Shown here piece after piece: positions 12,057 through 20,954 of a stretch of 47,176 bases of DNA; position 1 is the stretch's first letter; each line of letters begins with the position of its first letter. The stretch is from a virus, in IMG/VR virus record IMGVR_UViG_3300045283_000085, positions 1 to 47,176 of that record; one strand, given 5' to 3'. Under the pieces are notes generated by a model. The model did no database searches. It worked only from the letters and a program-made list of their open reading frames with translations, and had not been told where the DNA came from. A program made the translations under genes and the position numbers.

Positions 12057-14486
12057 ATGGCGTACCCGCCAAGTTACGAACGCGATTATTCGTTTACGGA
12101 ATTCGAGACGCTTAATCCTGGTCAACCCAAACCGGGCGCGGCCCTCGATACGGAATTCGATGATGTCAGCAATGCACTCACGGCAACGCAAGACGCCCTC
12201 GCACTCATTCAACGCAGTGATGGCGCACTCGCCAATGATTCAGTCGGCGAGGATCAATTACAAGATGACGTGTTTGATGGGTTAGTCGATGGAATCACCG
12301 CCGAAGCCGAAGCCGCACGAGACGCCGCCGCAGTCAGCGCAGACGCCGCCGCCGCAAGTGCAATCGCCGCCGATGCGTCGGCCGACGCTGCACTTGCCAG
12401 TCAAAACCTCGCTGCCGGTTCCGCCGCCTTGGCTGGCTCATCACAGACCATTGCACAAGACGCGGCGAATGAAGCTGCGTTAAGCGCCGCAGACGCCGAC
12501 GCCTCCGCCGACGAAGCGGAACTCGCCGCCAACACCACGGCGGGCAGTGTCGCCGAAGCGCAAATGAGCGCCGAACTCGCGTTCAAGTGGGCCGAGTATT
12601 TAGCGGGGCCGGTGGAACCTGCGCCGCCCGGTTGGCCGGAAGCCGTTGACGATGGCATGTTCTCCTCGAAGTGGTGGGCGATACGCTCACGCGATTACAA
12701 CACCGTCACGCACATTGATCTTGGCAGCGGACAAACCGACATCGGCGCAGCGTGGGAAGAATGGATCGCGCTCGGTAACGAGCAACCGCTTGGATTGATT
12801 TATGTGACGTGGGGAACGCCGCCACTGGAATATGCGCTGACCGATCCCACGGCACCGGAAGACCCCGACAGTTGGACGCTTATCACGGGCGGTGTTGGAC
12901 CGGCTGGCCCACCGAACACGTTAACGATGGGCACTGTGACAACCGGCGTACCCGGAAGCGCGGCGAGTGCGAGCATCACGGGCGTCTCACCGAATCAAGT
13001 ATTGAACCTCACGATTCCGCGCGGTGATGTCGGGCCACAAGGTATTCAAGGTAATCCAGGACCGATTAACACGCTAACGATCGGCACCGTCACCACGGGC
13101 GCAGCGGGATCACCGGCTGACGCATCAATCACGGGCGTTGCGCCGAATCAAATACTCAATCTCGCTATTCCCCAAGGAATACAGGGCGTCGTCGGCCCTC
13201 CGAATAGTTTGGCGATTGGCAGCGTGACAACGCTCGCCCCCGGCGCACCGGCAACCGCGACGATCACTGGCACGCCGCCCACTCAAACACTTGATCTTGG
13301 TATTCCGCAAGGCGCGACCGGCAGCGCGGGAGTGGGATCGCCTGCGAATCCCACCGCATTGATTGGACTTGCCGCAATCAATGGTGTTGCCACGTCATTC
13401 ATTCGTTCCGATGGTGCGCCGGCGTTATCGCAAGCGATTGCGCCGACATGGACGGCGCAGCATATTTTTTCTGGGCCGGGCGGTGGCGCACTCACTTCGT
13501 CAATTATTCTAAATGGTGCTGGCGGTGGCTCCATCATGTTCGCGCACCCTACTGCGCCCGTGAATAAACGCCAATGGGACATTGTGGCGGGCGGTGATGG
13601 GCGTTTTTATTTTCGCGCGTTGACCGACGCGGGCGCGGCCGGTGCGGCATGGATGTTTGTTACTCGCACGGATGCTGCAACGATTGACTCGGTGACGTTT
13701 CCATCAAATTTCCGCGCATTAAAAAATGGGCGCTTTGCGGGATGGCACAACGCAGCCGCGAGTGATCCGCAAGGACCGGCTGTTGAGATTGGTTACGATA
13801 CTGGCGAAGGTTGGCTAATTTCCTATAACCGCACAGGTAGCGCGTATATCCCGCTCAATTTTGATGCGTCTGTGTTGAAGTTTTACACCGCTGGCGTGTC
13901 GCGCATGACGTTATCGGCGACGGGATTGTTAGACGTTGGCGGGTCAATCCATTCAAGCGGGTGGGTGCGGTCGGTTGGTGGTGTTGCGAATATAGCGTCG
14001 GATAAATACCTTGCATGGGGCAACATGGGTTCGTATCCATACGGCTCGTGTTATGTGTACGGCGCGTCATCTGGATACACCGGACTCGGGCTTTATGATG
14101 GCATACAGTACCCGTATTTTATGAGTAACGGAACGGCCGTTGGGTTGTACATGTCGGTGGATGGGAAGTGGCTTATCTATCGGCAATCGGCAACGGTCGC
14201 AAATACGGGCTATAACTTGGAGGCGCTTTCTTTTAACGTCACGTCAGCGCGCAAATTCAAACGCGAAACCGGCAAGCCAACGCGCGCCGCTGACATTCTC
14301 TCGCGGTTGCGTCCGATCCTTTATCGCTTGCTCAAAGACGAATCACGCGAACAGCTTGGCTTAATTGCTGAGGAAGTTCACGACGTTTGCCCGCAGATGA
14401 GCGACGGCAAAACCATTTCCTATGATCGCCTTGCAATCCTTTTACTCGCGGACTGGCAGGAGTCGCGCGGGATAGCAGCTAATTGA
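12057..14486 (+). CDS. Tail fibre with S74 chaperone domain
   Basis: 809 residues, ATG at 12057 with GGTGGAGGCG upstream. Order: particle-binding N-terminus (YPPSYERDYSFTEFETLNPG), a long Ala/Asp-rich helical rod (residues about 80-175), a WAEYLAGP/WWAIRSRDY segment, three ~45-residue collagen-like/beta repeats (about 287-426), a receptor-binding head, and an S74 intramolecular chaperone (about 729-809). The chaperone segment has SARKFK, a Ser/Lys pair fitting the S74 autocleavage dyad, and ILYRLLKDESREQLGLIAEE. Such chaperones trimerise the fibre and then cleave themselves off. It sits upstream of the terminase rather than at the end of the virion genes. Confidence 0.9.
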   Translation: MAYPPSYERDYSFTEFETLNPGQPKPGAALDTEFDDVSNALTATQDALALIQRSDGALANDSVGEDQLQDDVFDGLVDGITAEAEAARDAAAVSADAAAASAIAADASADAALASQNLAAGSAALAGSSQTIAQDAANEAALSAADADASADEAELAANTTAGSVAEAQMSAELAFKWAEYLAGPVEPAPPGWPEAVDDGMFSSKWWAIRSRDYNTVTHIDLGSGQTDIGAAWEEWIALGNEQPLGLIYVTWGTPPLEYALTDPTAPEDPDSWTLITGGVGPAGPPNTLTMGTVTTGVPGSAASASITGVSPNQVLNLTIPRGDVGPQGIQGNPGPINTLTIGTVTTGAAGSPADASITGVAPNQILNLAIPQGIQGVVGPPNSLAIGSVTTLAPGAPATATITGTPPTQTLDLGIPQGATGSAGVGSPANPTALIGLAAINGVATSFIRSDGAPALSQAIAPTWTAQHIFSGPGGGALTSSIILNGAGGGSIMFAHPTAPVNKRQWDIVAGGDGRFYFRALTDAGAAGAAWMFVTRTDAATIDSVTFPSNFRALKNGRFAGWHNAAASDPQGPAVEIGYDTGEGWLISYNRTGSAYIPLNFDASVLKFYTAGVSRMTLSATGLLDVGGSIHSSGWVRSVGGVANIASDKYLAWGNMGSYPYGSCYVYGASSGYTGLGLYDGIQYPYFMSNGTAVGLYMSVDGKWLIYRQSATVANTGYNLEALSFNVTSARKFKRETGKPTRAADILSRLRPILYRLLKDESREQLGLIAEEVHDVCPQMSDGKTISYDRLAILLLADWQESRGIAAN
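12914..13335 (+). repeat. Three repeats within the tail fibre
   Basis: Three consecutive units of about 45 codons share the plan N-(T/S)-L-x-(I/M)-G-(T/S)-V-T-T, A-S-I-T-G, N-Q-x-L-N-L-x-I-P, then Gly-Pro-rich spacers. They begin near 12914, 13066 and 13202. They are degenerate at DNA level, so they are old duplications or selected repeats, likely forming a trimeric shaft. Confidence 0.75.
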
Positions 14487-14508
14487 AGTTTCAACGAGGA
14501 ACGCCCAC

Positions 14509-14892
14509 ATGATTAACGCGCAAGTCAAACATATTTCCAACGGGTTCATCGTCACGCAGACGAGTCCGCCGCCCGCACAAGGCGGCATCGACACGGTGTA
14601 TGCAGGCACGGTGCCGGAAGTCGTCTATTGGTTGGGTCGCATCTTTGATCCAGTGAACGGCGCGCCCGCCGCCGCCAGCGCAAGCGCGCCGACGCCGCAG
14701 ATTATTGATCCGTCTACCGATCCAACGGTAGGCCAGTTCGCAAGCGTTTCAACTGTCGCGAGCGGCGGCTTTGTGGTGACGCAAGTCGCGTTTCCTGGTT
14801 CGGGTGCGCAGCAAGTTGAATTGTATTGCGCGAACATGGACGCCGTGAGCGCGGCACTCACGGAAATTTTCACGCCGCCAGTCGTGGAGTAA
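14509..14892 (+). CDS. Unknown tail-associated protein, 127 residues
   Basis: Start ATG at 14509 after a GAGGAACG site, 22 bases after the tail fibre. Beta-rich with two related halves: NGFIVTQTSPPPAQGGIDTV and GGFVVTQVAFPGSGAQQVEL, each followed by a short helix, which suggests an internal duplication. A tail-fibre accessory or particle protein is plausible from position only. Confidence 0.6.
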   Translation: MINAQVKHISNGFIVTQTSPPPAQGGIDTVYAGTVPEVVYWLGRIFDPVNGAPAAASASAPTPQIIDPSTDPTVGQFASVSTVASGGFVVTQVAFPGSGAQQVELYCANMDAVSAALTEIFTPPVVE

Positions 14893-14895
14893 TCA

Positions 14896-15444
14896 GTGGC
14901 CAGCGGACTACTCAAGGCCGGTGTTGACTTGGATACGTTATTCAGGGCGCGCGTCAGTGCAAAGCGTGCCGATGTCGGTTTCAAAGTGGGTGGCACTGAC
15001 ATTTCAAACCGTTATGAAACGATTGGTGGCGCAGCCGCCATTGCGGCAACCGGTTTCAAAGCGGCGAGCATTGATTTAGCGAGTTTATTTTTAGGCGCTT
15101 CGCAACATAGCTTAACCGCTGGGGCGGGAACGGTTACGCCTGGATATACCTTTATCGGCCTTTTTGTCAGCTTGGCGGTTGGGTCAATTACGCCGACGAC
15201 GTTTGGCGGACTGCAAATACTTGCAATGGCGGATCAAACAAACACGGGTGATTCAAGCATTAATGGTTTTATTGTGCAGCTTAATACTGTCGTGGCACAG
15301 TCGTTTTTTAATACGATCACAATCAATGGCCGCACTTACACGTCCGCTTCCTCAGCCTTTTCTACTGGCTCCGCATCACAGTGGCGCTGGCCCACTTATG
15401 CGGGACTGGCTAATACAGGTGTTTATCCTGTCGGTATTTCCTAA
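14896..15444 (+). CDS. Unknown probable tail accessory protein
   Basis: 182 residues from GTG at 14896, three bases after the previous stop. It begins with a helix containing LLKAGVDLDTLFRARVSAKR and continues Gly/Ala/Thr-rich and beta-like (SITPTTFGGLQILAMADQTN). The low charge and Gly/Thr-rich strands are like adhesive or fibre-tip proteins. Position supports a receptor-binding or fibre-assembly role; not recognised by family. Confidence 0.6.
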   Translation: MASGLLKAGVDLDTLFRARVSAKRADVGFKVGGTDISNRYETIGGAAAIAATGFKAASIDLASLFLGASQHSLTAGAGTVTPGYTFIGLFVSLAVGSITPTTFGGLQILAMADQTNTGDSSINGFIVQLNTVVAQSFFNTITINGRTYTSASSAFSTGSASQWRWPTYAGLANTGVYPVGIS

Positions 15445-15458
15445 CGAACGAGGCACCC

Positions 15459-15698
15459 ATGAATCCCAACGGCAAACCAAACGGTAACGGTCAACAGCAA
15501 ATCAATCCCATCGAAGCGGCGCAATTCGCTTTAATCTTTTTGGGACGCGCGACGTTCACGCGCCAAGAAAGACAAATGTTTGATGTGGCGGATGCGTTAC
15601 TCAATGCGATTGTGAGCGGCCAAGTGCAGCTTGCGTCGCCGCCAATGCCAGCGCAGTTAGTGGCAGACGCATCACAGCAATCGGAACCGCTGCAATGA
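15459..15698 (+). CDS. Small unknown protein
   Basis: 79 residues, start ATG at 15459. Disordered Asn/Gly/Gln N-terminus, a helical centre (IEAAQFALIFLGRATFTRQE) and a Pro/Ala/Gln tail. Coupled by ATGA to the lipoprotein gene. Function unknown. Confidence 0.6.
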   Translation: MNPNGKPNGNGQQQINPIEAAQFALIFLGRATFTRQERQMFDVADALLNAIVSGQVQLASPPMPAQLVADASQQSEPLQ

Positions 15699-15871
15699 AA
15701 TTACTGGTCGCGCTACTGGCGTGTTCCGGGTGCGTGTTATCGCCCCTGCCGCAAACATGCAGTCGCACGACCGTCGTAGTGTTATGCGCGTTCGCTAAGT
15801 GCGACGTGCCGAAAGTCCCGGTGCCGAATGTGCCGGGGGATTGTTTAGCAAAGCAAGGTAAGACGGATTAA
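15695..15871 (+). CDS. Small lipoprotein, possible outer spanin
   Basis: 58 residues, ATG at 15695 overlapping the previous stop (ATGA). MKLLVALLACSGC is a short lipoprotein-type signal with candidate lipobox cysteines at residues 10 and 13; the mature part is Val/Pro-rich with four further cysteines. Size, lipobox and prolines fit an Rz1-like outer spanin, but no inner spanin or endolysin is recognisable beside it, so the lysis role is a guess. Confidence 0.55.
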   Translation: MKLLVALLACSGCVLSPLPQTCSRTTVVVLCAFAKCDVPKVPVPNVPGDCLAKQGKTD

Positions 15872-15881
15872 AAGATCGCTG

Positions 15882-15946
15882 GCCCCTTCTCCCACACTTA
15901 CGGAGTGTAACCACGTCGGCCGTCACCGACGTGCGGGGGAAGGGGC
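15882..15946 (+). ncRNA. Three-way-junction RNA upstream of terL
   Basis: A compact fold explains all 65 bases. P1 is GCCCCTTCTCCC (15882-15893) with GGGGGAAGGGGC (15935-15946), 12 pairs including one G-U. P2 is ACACT/AGTGT (15894-15908). P3 is a perfect 8-bp CACGTCGG/CCGACGTG (15912-15933) with a six-base loop. Single-stranded linkers are AAC and C. There is no T-run, so it is not a terminator. It lies between the lipoprotein stop and terL, where no gene fits. It may be a trans-acting RNA, a cis regulator of terL or a processing signal. Confidence 0.8.
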
Positions 15947-16007
15947 ACAGCCTCATTAAGACCATGACGACAGGAGTGTGATGCCTAGGTAACACGAGGC
16001 AAGTGCG

Positions 16008-17684
16008 ATGACCGCCACACTCCCGCAGCCCAAGCGCAAGCGACAGCCGCGAGAATCGAAAACCGAGGTAGCGCCGCTACCGCCACCCGAAAACAGTAAC
16101 GGGATTGGCGAAGCGAGCGACATTCAAGCGATGCGCAGGCGCTTGGAGGCTTTAGAGCGCCTCAAAATATTGCGCGATGCGCGCGATGATTTTTTGCAGT
16201 ATTGCAAAATTATGATGCCGACGCCGGACGCGCCGGATGACTTAAATGACACGCTGTACGAAGTCGCGAAGCATCACAAAATTTTAGCGGCAGCGCTTGA
16301 GGAAGTGGAAAAGGGCACGATCCCGCAGCTCATCGTGACCATGCCGCCGCGTCACGGTAAGACGCAACAGATTAGTAAATTTTTTCCGGCTTGGTATGTG
16401 GGCCGCGACCCGTATCGCTCCGTCATCACCGCGACGTACAACGATGATTACGCCGGGGACATCGGCCGTGATACGCGTGACCTTCTACGGCACCGACGCC
16501 ACCAGCAAGTATTTCCCGCCATGAAATTGCGCCAAGGCGCGCAAGCGGCGGATCGCATACAAACCACGGCTGGCGGGCAACTATCTTTTGTCGGGCGCGG
16601 CTCATCCTCCACCGGACGCGGCGGTCATCTCCTCATCGCCGACGATTTAATCAAAGACGCCGAAGAAGCGGACTCGCCCGCGATGCGCGAGAAAATTTGG
16701 AACTGGTTTGTGAAAGTGTTTTTAACTCGCCGAATGAAATGCGGTGCGTGCGTGATTATCGTGATGACCCGCTGGAATGAGGATGATGTGGTGGGCCGTC
16801 TCACCGATCCGCACAATCCCGCCTACAACAAAGAAGAAGCGGCGAAGTGGAAGGTCTTAAACCTGCCCGCGATTGCGGAGCTGAATGATCCAATGGGACG
16901 CAAACCCGGCGAAGCGCTTTGGCCGGAACGCTTTCCGCTCGCGATGTTGGAAGCGCAAAAGCGCTTAGACCCGGCCGGATTTATGGCGCTCTATCAACAG
17001 CGTCCCTCACCAGAAGAAGGCGCGTTTTTCCGCACCGCATGGATGAAAACCTATGTGGCCAGCAACCGCCCGCCCGCGAATGAAATGCGGATTTACGCGG
17101 CATCGGATCACGCCATCGGCACGGATCGCAAGAAACATGACGCCAGTTGCATGTTGATTGCCGGTGTCTGCCCAAACAAATACTTGTGGCTACTCGATTG
17201 CTATTGGGATCGACGCCCGCCCGATCAAACGGTGGAGGCGATGCTGGACCTTGTGCAGTTGTGGAAGCCTTCGATGTGGTTCGCGGAGGATGAAGCGATC
17301 TTGCGCTCGATCGGGCCGTGGATTCACAAACGCAAAATTGAGCGCGGTATCTCCGTCGTCATCGATTCCATTTCCGTTCACAAAAACAAAATGGCAATGG
17401 CGCAATCCGTGGCCGGTCTCATGCAAGCCGGACGCGTCATCTTCCCCAAGGCCGCGCCGTGGTTTCAGGAAGCGAAGCATGAATTGCTGCATTTCCCGCA
17501 CGGCGGCAATGACGATTTTGTGACGTCCATTTCCTTGATGGGCCTGAAAGTATTGCAACTGATTGCAGGCACCCCGCAGCGTGATACCCCGTCGCATACC
17601 ACGGGCACCTGGGGATGGTGGAAAAAGGAAATTGCGTATCAGCAAAGTTTGCGTGAAGCGACGGATAAGTTGGAGGTCTTCTAA
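16008..17684 (+). CDS. terL: Terminase large subunit
   Basis: 558 residues. ATP-driven DNA packaging motor and headful/cos nuclease. Walker A MPPRHGKTQ near residue 112, Walker B LLIADDLIKD near residue 210, then MTRWNEDDVVGRL. The C-terminal RNase-H-like nuclease starts at YAASDHAIG (first Asp, about 366) and ends with HGGNDDFVTSI (last Asp, about 505). Length fits the family. Start ATG at 16008 with GAGG upstream; the N-terminal 40 residues are Pro/Lys-rich. Overlaps portal by TAATG. Confidence 0.95.
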   Translation: MTATLPQPKRKRQPRESKTEVAPLPPPENSNGIGEASDIQAMRRRLEALERLKILRDARDDFLQYCKIMMPTPDAPDDLNDTLYEVAKHHKILAAALEEVEKGTIPQLIVTMPPRHGKTQQISKFFPAWYVGRDPYRSVITATYNDDYAGDIGRDTRDLLRHRRHQQVFPAMKLRQGAQAADRIQTTAGGQLSFVGRGSSSTGRGGHLLIADDLIKDAEEADSPAMREKIWNWFVKVFLTRRMKCGACVIIVMTRWNEDDVVGRLTDPHNPAYNKEEAAKWKVLNLPAIAELNDPMGRKPGEALWPERFPLAMLEAQKRLDPAGFMALYQQRPSPEEGAFFRTAWMKTYVASNRPPANEMRIYAASDHAIGTDRKKHDASCMLIAGVCPNKYLWLLDCYWDRRPPDQTVEAMLDLVQLWKPSMWFAEDEAILRSIGPWIHKRKIERGISVVIDSISVHKNKMAMAQSVAGLMQAGRVIFPKAAPWFQEAKHELLHFPHGGNDDFVTSISLMGLKVLQLIAGTPQRDTPSHTTGTWGWWKKEIAYQQSLREATDKLEVF

Positions 17685-19777
17685 TGATTATCAAAGGCTA
17701 TGACATCGAAGTCCCGGATGCGCGGGCCGCGCTCGTGAAGGAGCTGCAAGAGGAGGTGCATGCCGACAAAAAACACTTCCGCGACGCCTTCAAGCAAATG
17801 CTCGATGACATGGAACTCGCGTGGAATGGCGCACCCAAGTCATGGGGTAAATCCAACTACAAAGTGAATATCACGCAACGCTTCGTGAAACAAAAGGTCG
17901 CGTCGCTGTATGCGAAGAATCCGCGTTGTGTGGCGAAGCGTAAACCGCGCATGAACTTTGCGGTGTGGGATGGGTCGATGTCGCAGATTCAAGGCGCGGC
18001 ACAAGGCATGCCCGATCCCATGACGGCGATGGCGATCATTCAAGATGCGCAAAACGGCAAGGCGCAAATGGAAATGTTCGACAAGCTAGGCAAGACGATG
18101 GAAATTTGTTTCCACTACTACATCAACGAACAAATCCCGTCCTTCAAATCGCAGATGAAACGCTGTGTGCGCTCTGCGATCCAAACTTCGATCGGGTATG
18201 TGAAACTCGGGTTTCAGCGCCAAACGGATTTATCCCCCGACAACAAAGCCAAGATCGCGGATTTTGAGCAACGCATTGCGCACATTGAGCGATTGATCGC
18301 CGACACCGGCCCCGATGGCGAGAAGGATCAATACTGCGGCGAGGCAGAGGAACTCCGCTTGTCCGTGGAACAGTTGCACAAGGAGCCGATGGTCATCATT
18401 CGCGAGGGCGTGGTGTTTGATTTTCCCAAACCGACGAGCGTGGTGCCCGATCGCAAATGTATTTCCCTCGATGGTTGGATCGGAGCCGACTGGCTCACCG
18501 AGGAAATATTTTTAACGCCCGATGAAGTGAAGGAGTTTTATAAACTCGACATCGGCACCGCAGGCAGTGGCAGCGGCAACATGACGGATGGGTACACCGC
18601 GTATTCCACGCAAGGGTTTGAGTATCGCCAAAACCCCCGCAACGATTTAACCGGCAAGCGCGCGGACCTCGTGTGTTGCTGGATGATGTATCACAAACCC
18701 ACCGGCCTCAAATTCGAAATGGCCGATGGCTACAAGGATTTTTTGAAGGAACCCGAAGGCCCGGAAGTGTCCATTGAGCGTTTCTTCCCGATTTACGCGC
18801 TCTGCTTTAACGAGCTGGAACATCCCACCCGCCTTTTCCCACCGTCCGACGTCAACAACATGACGCCGCAACAATTGGAATTAAACCGGCAAAAGGAAGC
18901 GCTGCGCGAACATCGCAAGGCCAATCGCCCAGGCTATGTGACGCCGAAAGGCACACTGTCCGAAGAAGACAAAAAGTCACTACAAAGTCAGGAAACCAAC
19001 GTGGTGGTGGAGCTTGATGGCATGACGCCGGGATCAAAAGTTGGCGACCTCATTCAGCCGTTGCCGAAAATTGGCGTGGACCCCAATTTGTACGAGTCGC
19101 AAACCATCATGGACGATGTGTACAAAACGGTGGGCATGGCCGAACCCTCATTCGGTGGCTCATCCGGGGATACCGCAACGGCCGTTGCCACCGCCGAACA
19201 AGCGCGCACCGCCGCGCTCGAAGCCGAGTCCGATCAGCTCAATGATTTTCTATCGACGCTGGCGCGTGATGCCGGTCAAGTCATGCTCATCGAACTCGAT
19301 CCTGAAACGGTGAAGCAGATTGCGGGACCGGGCGCGGTGTGGCCGGAGATGAATCGCGATCAGATTGCGCAGGAGCTGTACTTGGAAATTGTGGCGGGCA
19401 GCAACGGACGGCCGAACAAGATTCAGCGGCAACAAGCGCTTCAACAGTTAGCTCCCTTTCTCATGCAAATTCCCGGCATCAATCCGCAGTGGCTGGGACA
19501 AAAGATGATTGAAGCGATTGATGATTCGATTGATATGACGGAGGCGTTCGTCGGTAACTTGCCGTCTATCTCGATGATGAATCAAGCGCCACCAATGCAA
19601 CCGGGCGCGGCCGGTCCCGCGAGCGATCCGCGCGCACAAGGCGCGGAAGGTGGCGACAACGCAGAGCAGCCACAAACACAACCGCAAGGCACGGGACCGG
19701 CCGCGCCTGCATTACCCGGTCAAGGCGGTGTCGGCCGTCCGCCGATGGTTGCCTTACCGACGAGTGCCGCCGCCTGA
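17684..19777 (+). CDS. Portal protein
   Basis: 697 residues, following terL with a one-base overlap and GGAGG upstream. Portals form the dodecameric ring through which DNA enters the head. The size, the position right after terL, the helical stem region with DDVYKTVGMAEPSFGGSSGD and the following long Ala/Glu helix (ATAVATAEQARTAALEAESD) fit large podovirus portals. The last 80 residues are Pro/Gln/Gly-rich and likely disordered. Confidence 0.85.
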   Translation: MIIKGYDIEVPDARAALVKELQEEVHADKKHFRDAFKQMLDDMELAWNGAPKSWGKSNYKVNITQRFVKQKVASLYAKNPRCVAKRKPRMNFAVWDGSMSQIQGAAQGMPDPMTAMAIIQDAQNGKAQMEMFDKLGKTMEICFHYYINEQIPSFKSQMKRCVRSAIQTSIGYVKLGFQRQTDLSPDNKAKIADFEQRIAHIERLIADTGPDGEKDQYCGEAEELRLSVEQLHKEPMVIIREGVVFDFPKPTSVVPDRKCISLDGWIGADWLTEEIFLTPDEVKEFYKLDIGTAGSGSGNMTDGYTAYSTQGFEYRQNPRNDLTGKRADLVCCWMMYHKPTGLKFEMADGYKDFLKEPEGPEVSIERFFPIYALCFNELEHPTRLFPPSDVNNMTPQQLELNRQKEALREHRKANRPGYVTPKGTLSEEDKKSLQSQETNVVVELDGMTPGSKVGDLIQPLPKIGVDPNLYESQTIMDDVYKTVGMAEPSFGGSSGDTATAVATAEQARTAALEAESDQLNDFLSTLARDAGQVMLIELDPETVKQIAGPGAVWPEMNRDQIAQELYLEIVAGSNGRPNKIQRQQALQQLAPFLMQIPGINPQWLGQKMIEAIDDSIDMTEAFVGNLPSISMMNQAPPMQPGAAGPASDPRAQGAEGGDNAEQPQTQPQGTGPAAPALPGQGGVGRPPMVALPTSAAA

Positions 19778-19780
19778 GTT

Positions 19781-19842
19781 TACTGACGGCGACTGACCGT
19801 CAGTAGCTTCTTTACAACGGTGGGTGTACAGTCCGCACCGTT
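19781..19842 (+). other. Tandem hairpins between portal and scaffold genes
   Basis: Hairpin 1: TACTGACGG/CCGTCAGTA, 9 perfect pairs with a 7-base loop (19781-19805). Hairpin 2: AACGGTG/CACCGTT, 7 pairs (19816-19842). They fill the 84-base gap before a TTG start. No convincing T-run follows either stem, so they could tune scaffold expression or processing rather than terminate. Confidence 0.6.
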
Positions 19843-19860
19843 CGCCCACGAGACGTAATT

Positions 19861-20928
19861 TTGGACACTAGCGAAAACACAACGCAGCCAACCCAAACAC
19901 CGGACCCGTCATCCGGTAGCGAGCAAGTTGTCTCCGACGCAGCCTTGGAAAAACCATCGCACGCAGACCCGTCATCTGCACCGGACGAGAGTAAGAAAAC
20001 CCTCCTTGATGCTGTCCGCTCCGCCATCGATGAAAAAAACATCGAAGACGAAGACGCGCCAAGTGAGCGTTCAAAACTCAAAGCGGAACCGTCCACCGCC
20101 GAAGGCGAAAAATCAAAGCCTGACCCGACAAGTAAACCGGATAGCAAAGATGACGTAAGCGACGATGCGTTGCTTGCGGCACTCGATCAACTAAAGTCTG
20201 ACGTCCCGCTCAATAAAATTGAACGCTTCCGCGAAGTGGTCAATGAGAATCGTCAGCTCAAGGGAGCCAACGAACGCTACCGCGCCATCGATCAAACCTT
20301 AACCGACATCGGCACCGATGCGAAACGGGTGGGGTTATCGGACGATGACGTGGCGCAGTTGTTTGCATGGCCCCGCTTGCTTGCCCGTGATCCCGCCGCC
20401 GCCGTTGAACAGCTTCAAGCGTTCAGCGATCGATGGCAGGAAAAGGTGGGAAGGCGTTTACCAGCCGACATCAAACAGAAAGTAGATGACGGTTTGTTAG
20501 ACGAAGACACCGCCAAGGAAGTGGCCCAGCTACGTGCCGGACGTGAGTTCGACAAAACACGCAGCGAAGCCGACCGAGCCGAGCAAGAGCGATCGAGTTT
20601 CGTAAAAACGCAAAACGATATGCGAACCGCCGTCGATCACTATCAAAGTGAACTTAGACGATCAGACCCCGATTACACGCCGGAAAAACACGCGATGACG
20701 GTCGATGCGTTGACCGCACTGGTGGCGACTCGGGGTGTACCGGCGAAAGTTGAGGACGCGGTGGCAATGGCGAAAGAAGCCTATACCACGGTGACGAAAC
20801 GACTCTCCGCCTTCAAACCGCAGCCACGCCAAGTTGCGAATCCAAACATCGGCCGACGTTTAAACAAACCGGCCGAGTTCCAACCCAAGACGATGCTTGA
20901 GGCAGTACAAAACGTCTTAGGTGAGTGA
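19861..20928 (+). CDS. Scaffold-like protein, TTG start
   Basis: 355 residues. Highly charged, with a disordered Ser/Pro/Glu-rich first 100 residues, then helical segments (FREVVNENRQLKGANERYRA and a long C-terminal coil). Composition, length and position between portal and major capsid are those of a capsid scaffolding protein that is removed after prohead assembly. No ATG is suitably placed; TTG at 19861 is the most upstream usable start, and the weak start plus preceding hairpins suggest controlled expression. Confidence 0.75.
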   Translation: MDTSENTTQPTQTPDPSSGSEQVVSDAALEKPSHADPSSAPDESKKTLLDAVRSAIDEKNIEDEDAPSERSKLKAEPSTAEGEKSKPDPTSKPDSKDDVSDDALLAALDQLKSDVPLNKIERFREVVNENRQLKGANERYRAIDQTLTDIGTDAKRVGLSDDDVAQLFAWPRLLARDPAAAVEQLQAFSDRWQEKVGRRLPADIKQKVDDGLLDEDTAKEVAQLRAGREFDKTRSEADRAEQERSSFVKTQNDMRTAVDHYQSELRRSDPDYTPEKHAMTVDALTALVATRGVPAKVEDAVAMAKEAYTTVTKRLSAFKPQPRQVANPNIGRRLNKPAEFQPKTMLEAVQNVLGE

Positions 20929-20954
20929 CGTCGGCCTTTTCGGAGGCTGCAATC

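Noticed and set aside
11995-12285. Rightward ORF overlapping the tail-fibre start
   Set aside because: After about 60 bases it lies entirely within the tail-fibre gene and its translation has no protein-like pattern.
12057-15444. A diversity-generating retroelement acting on the tail fibre, as in BPP-1-type phages
   Set aside because: No reverse transcriptase gene, no accessory protein and no template-like near-repeat of the fibre end were found.
15882-15946. The three-way junction as a second hammerhead ribozyme
   Set aside because: Neither strand contains CUGANGA or a correctly placed GAAA at the junction, so it cannot be a hammerhead.
19781-19805. The portal-scaffold hairpin as a terminator
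   Set aside because: The sequence after the stem (GCTTCTTTAC) has no proper T-run and the scaffold gene must be transcribed with its neighbours.
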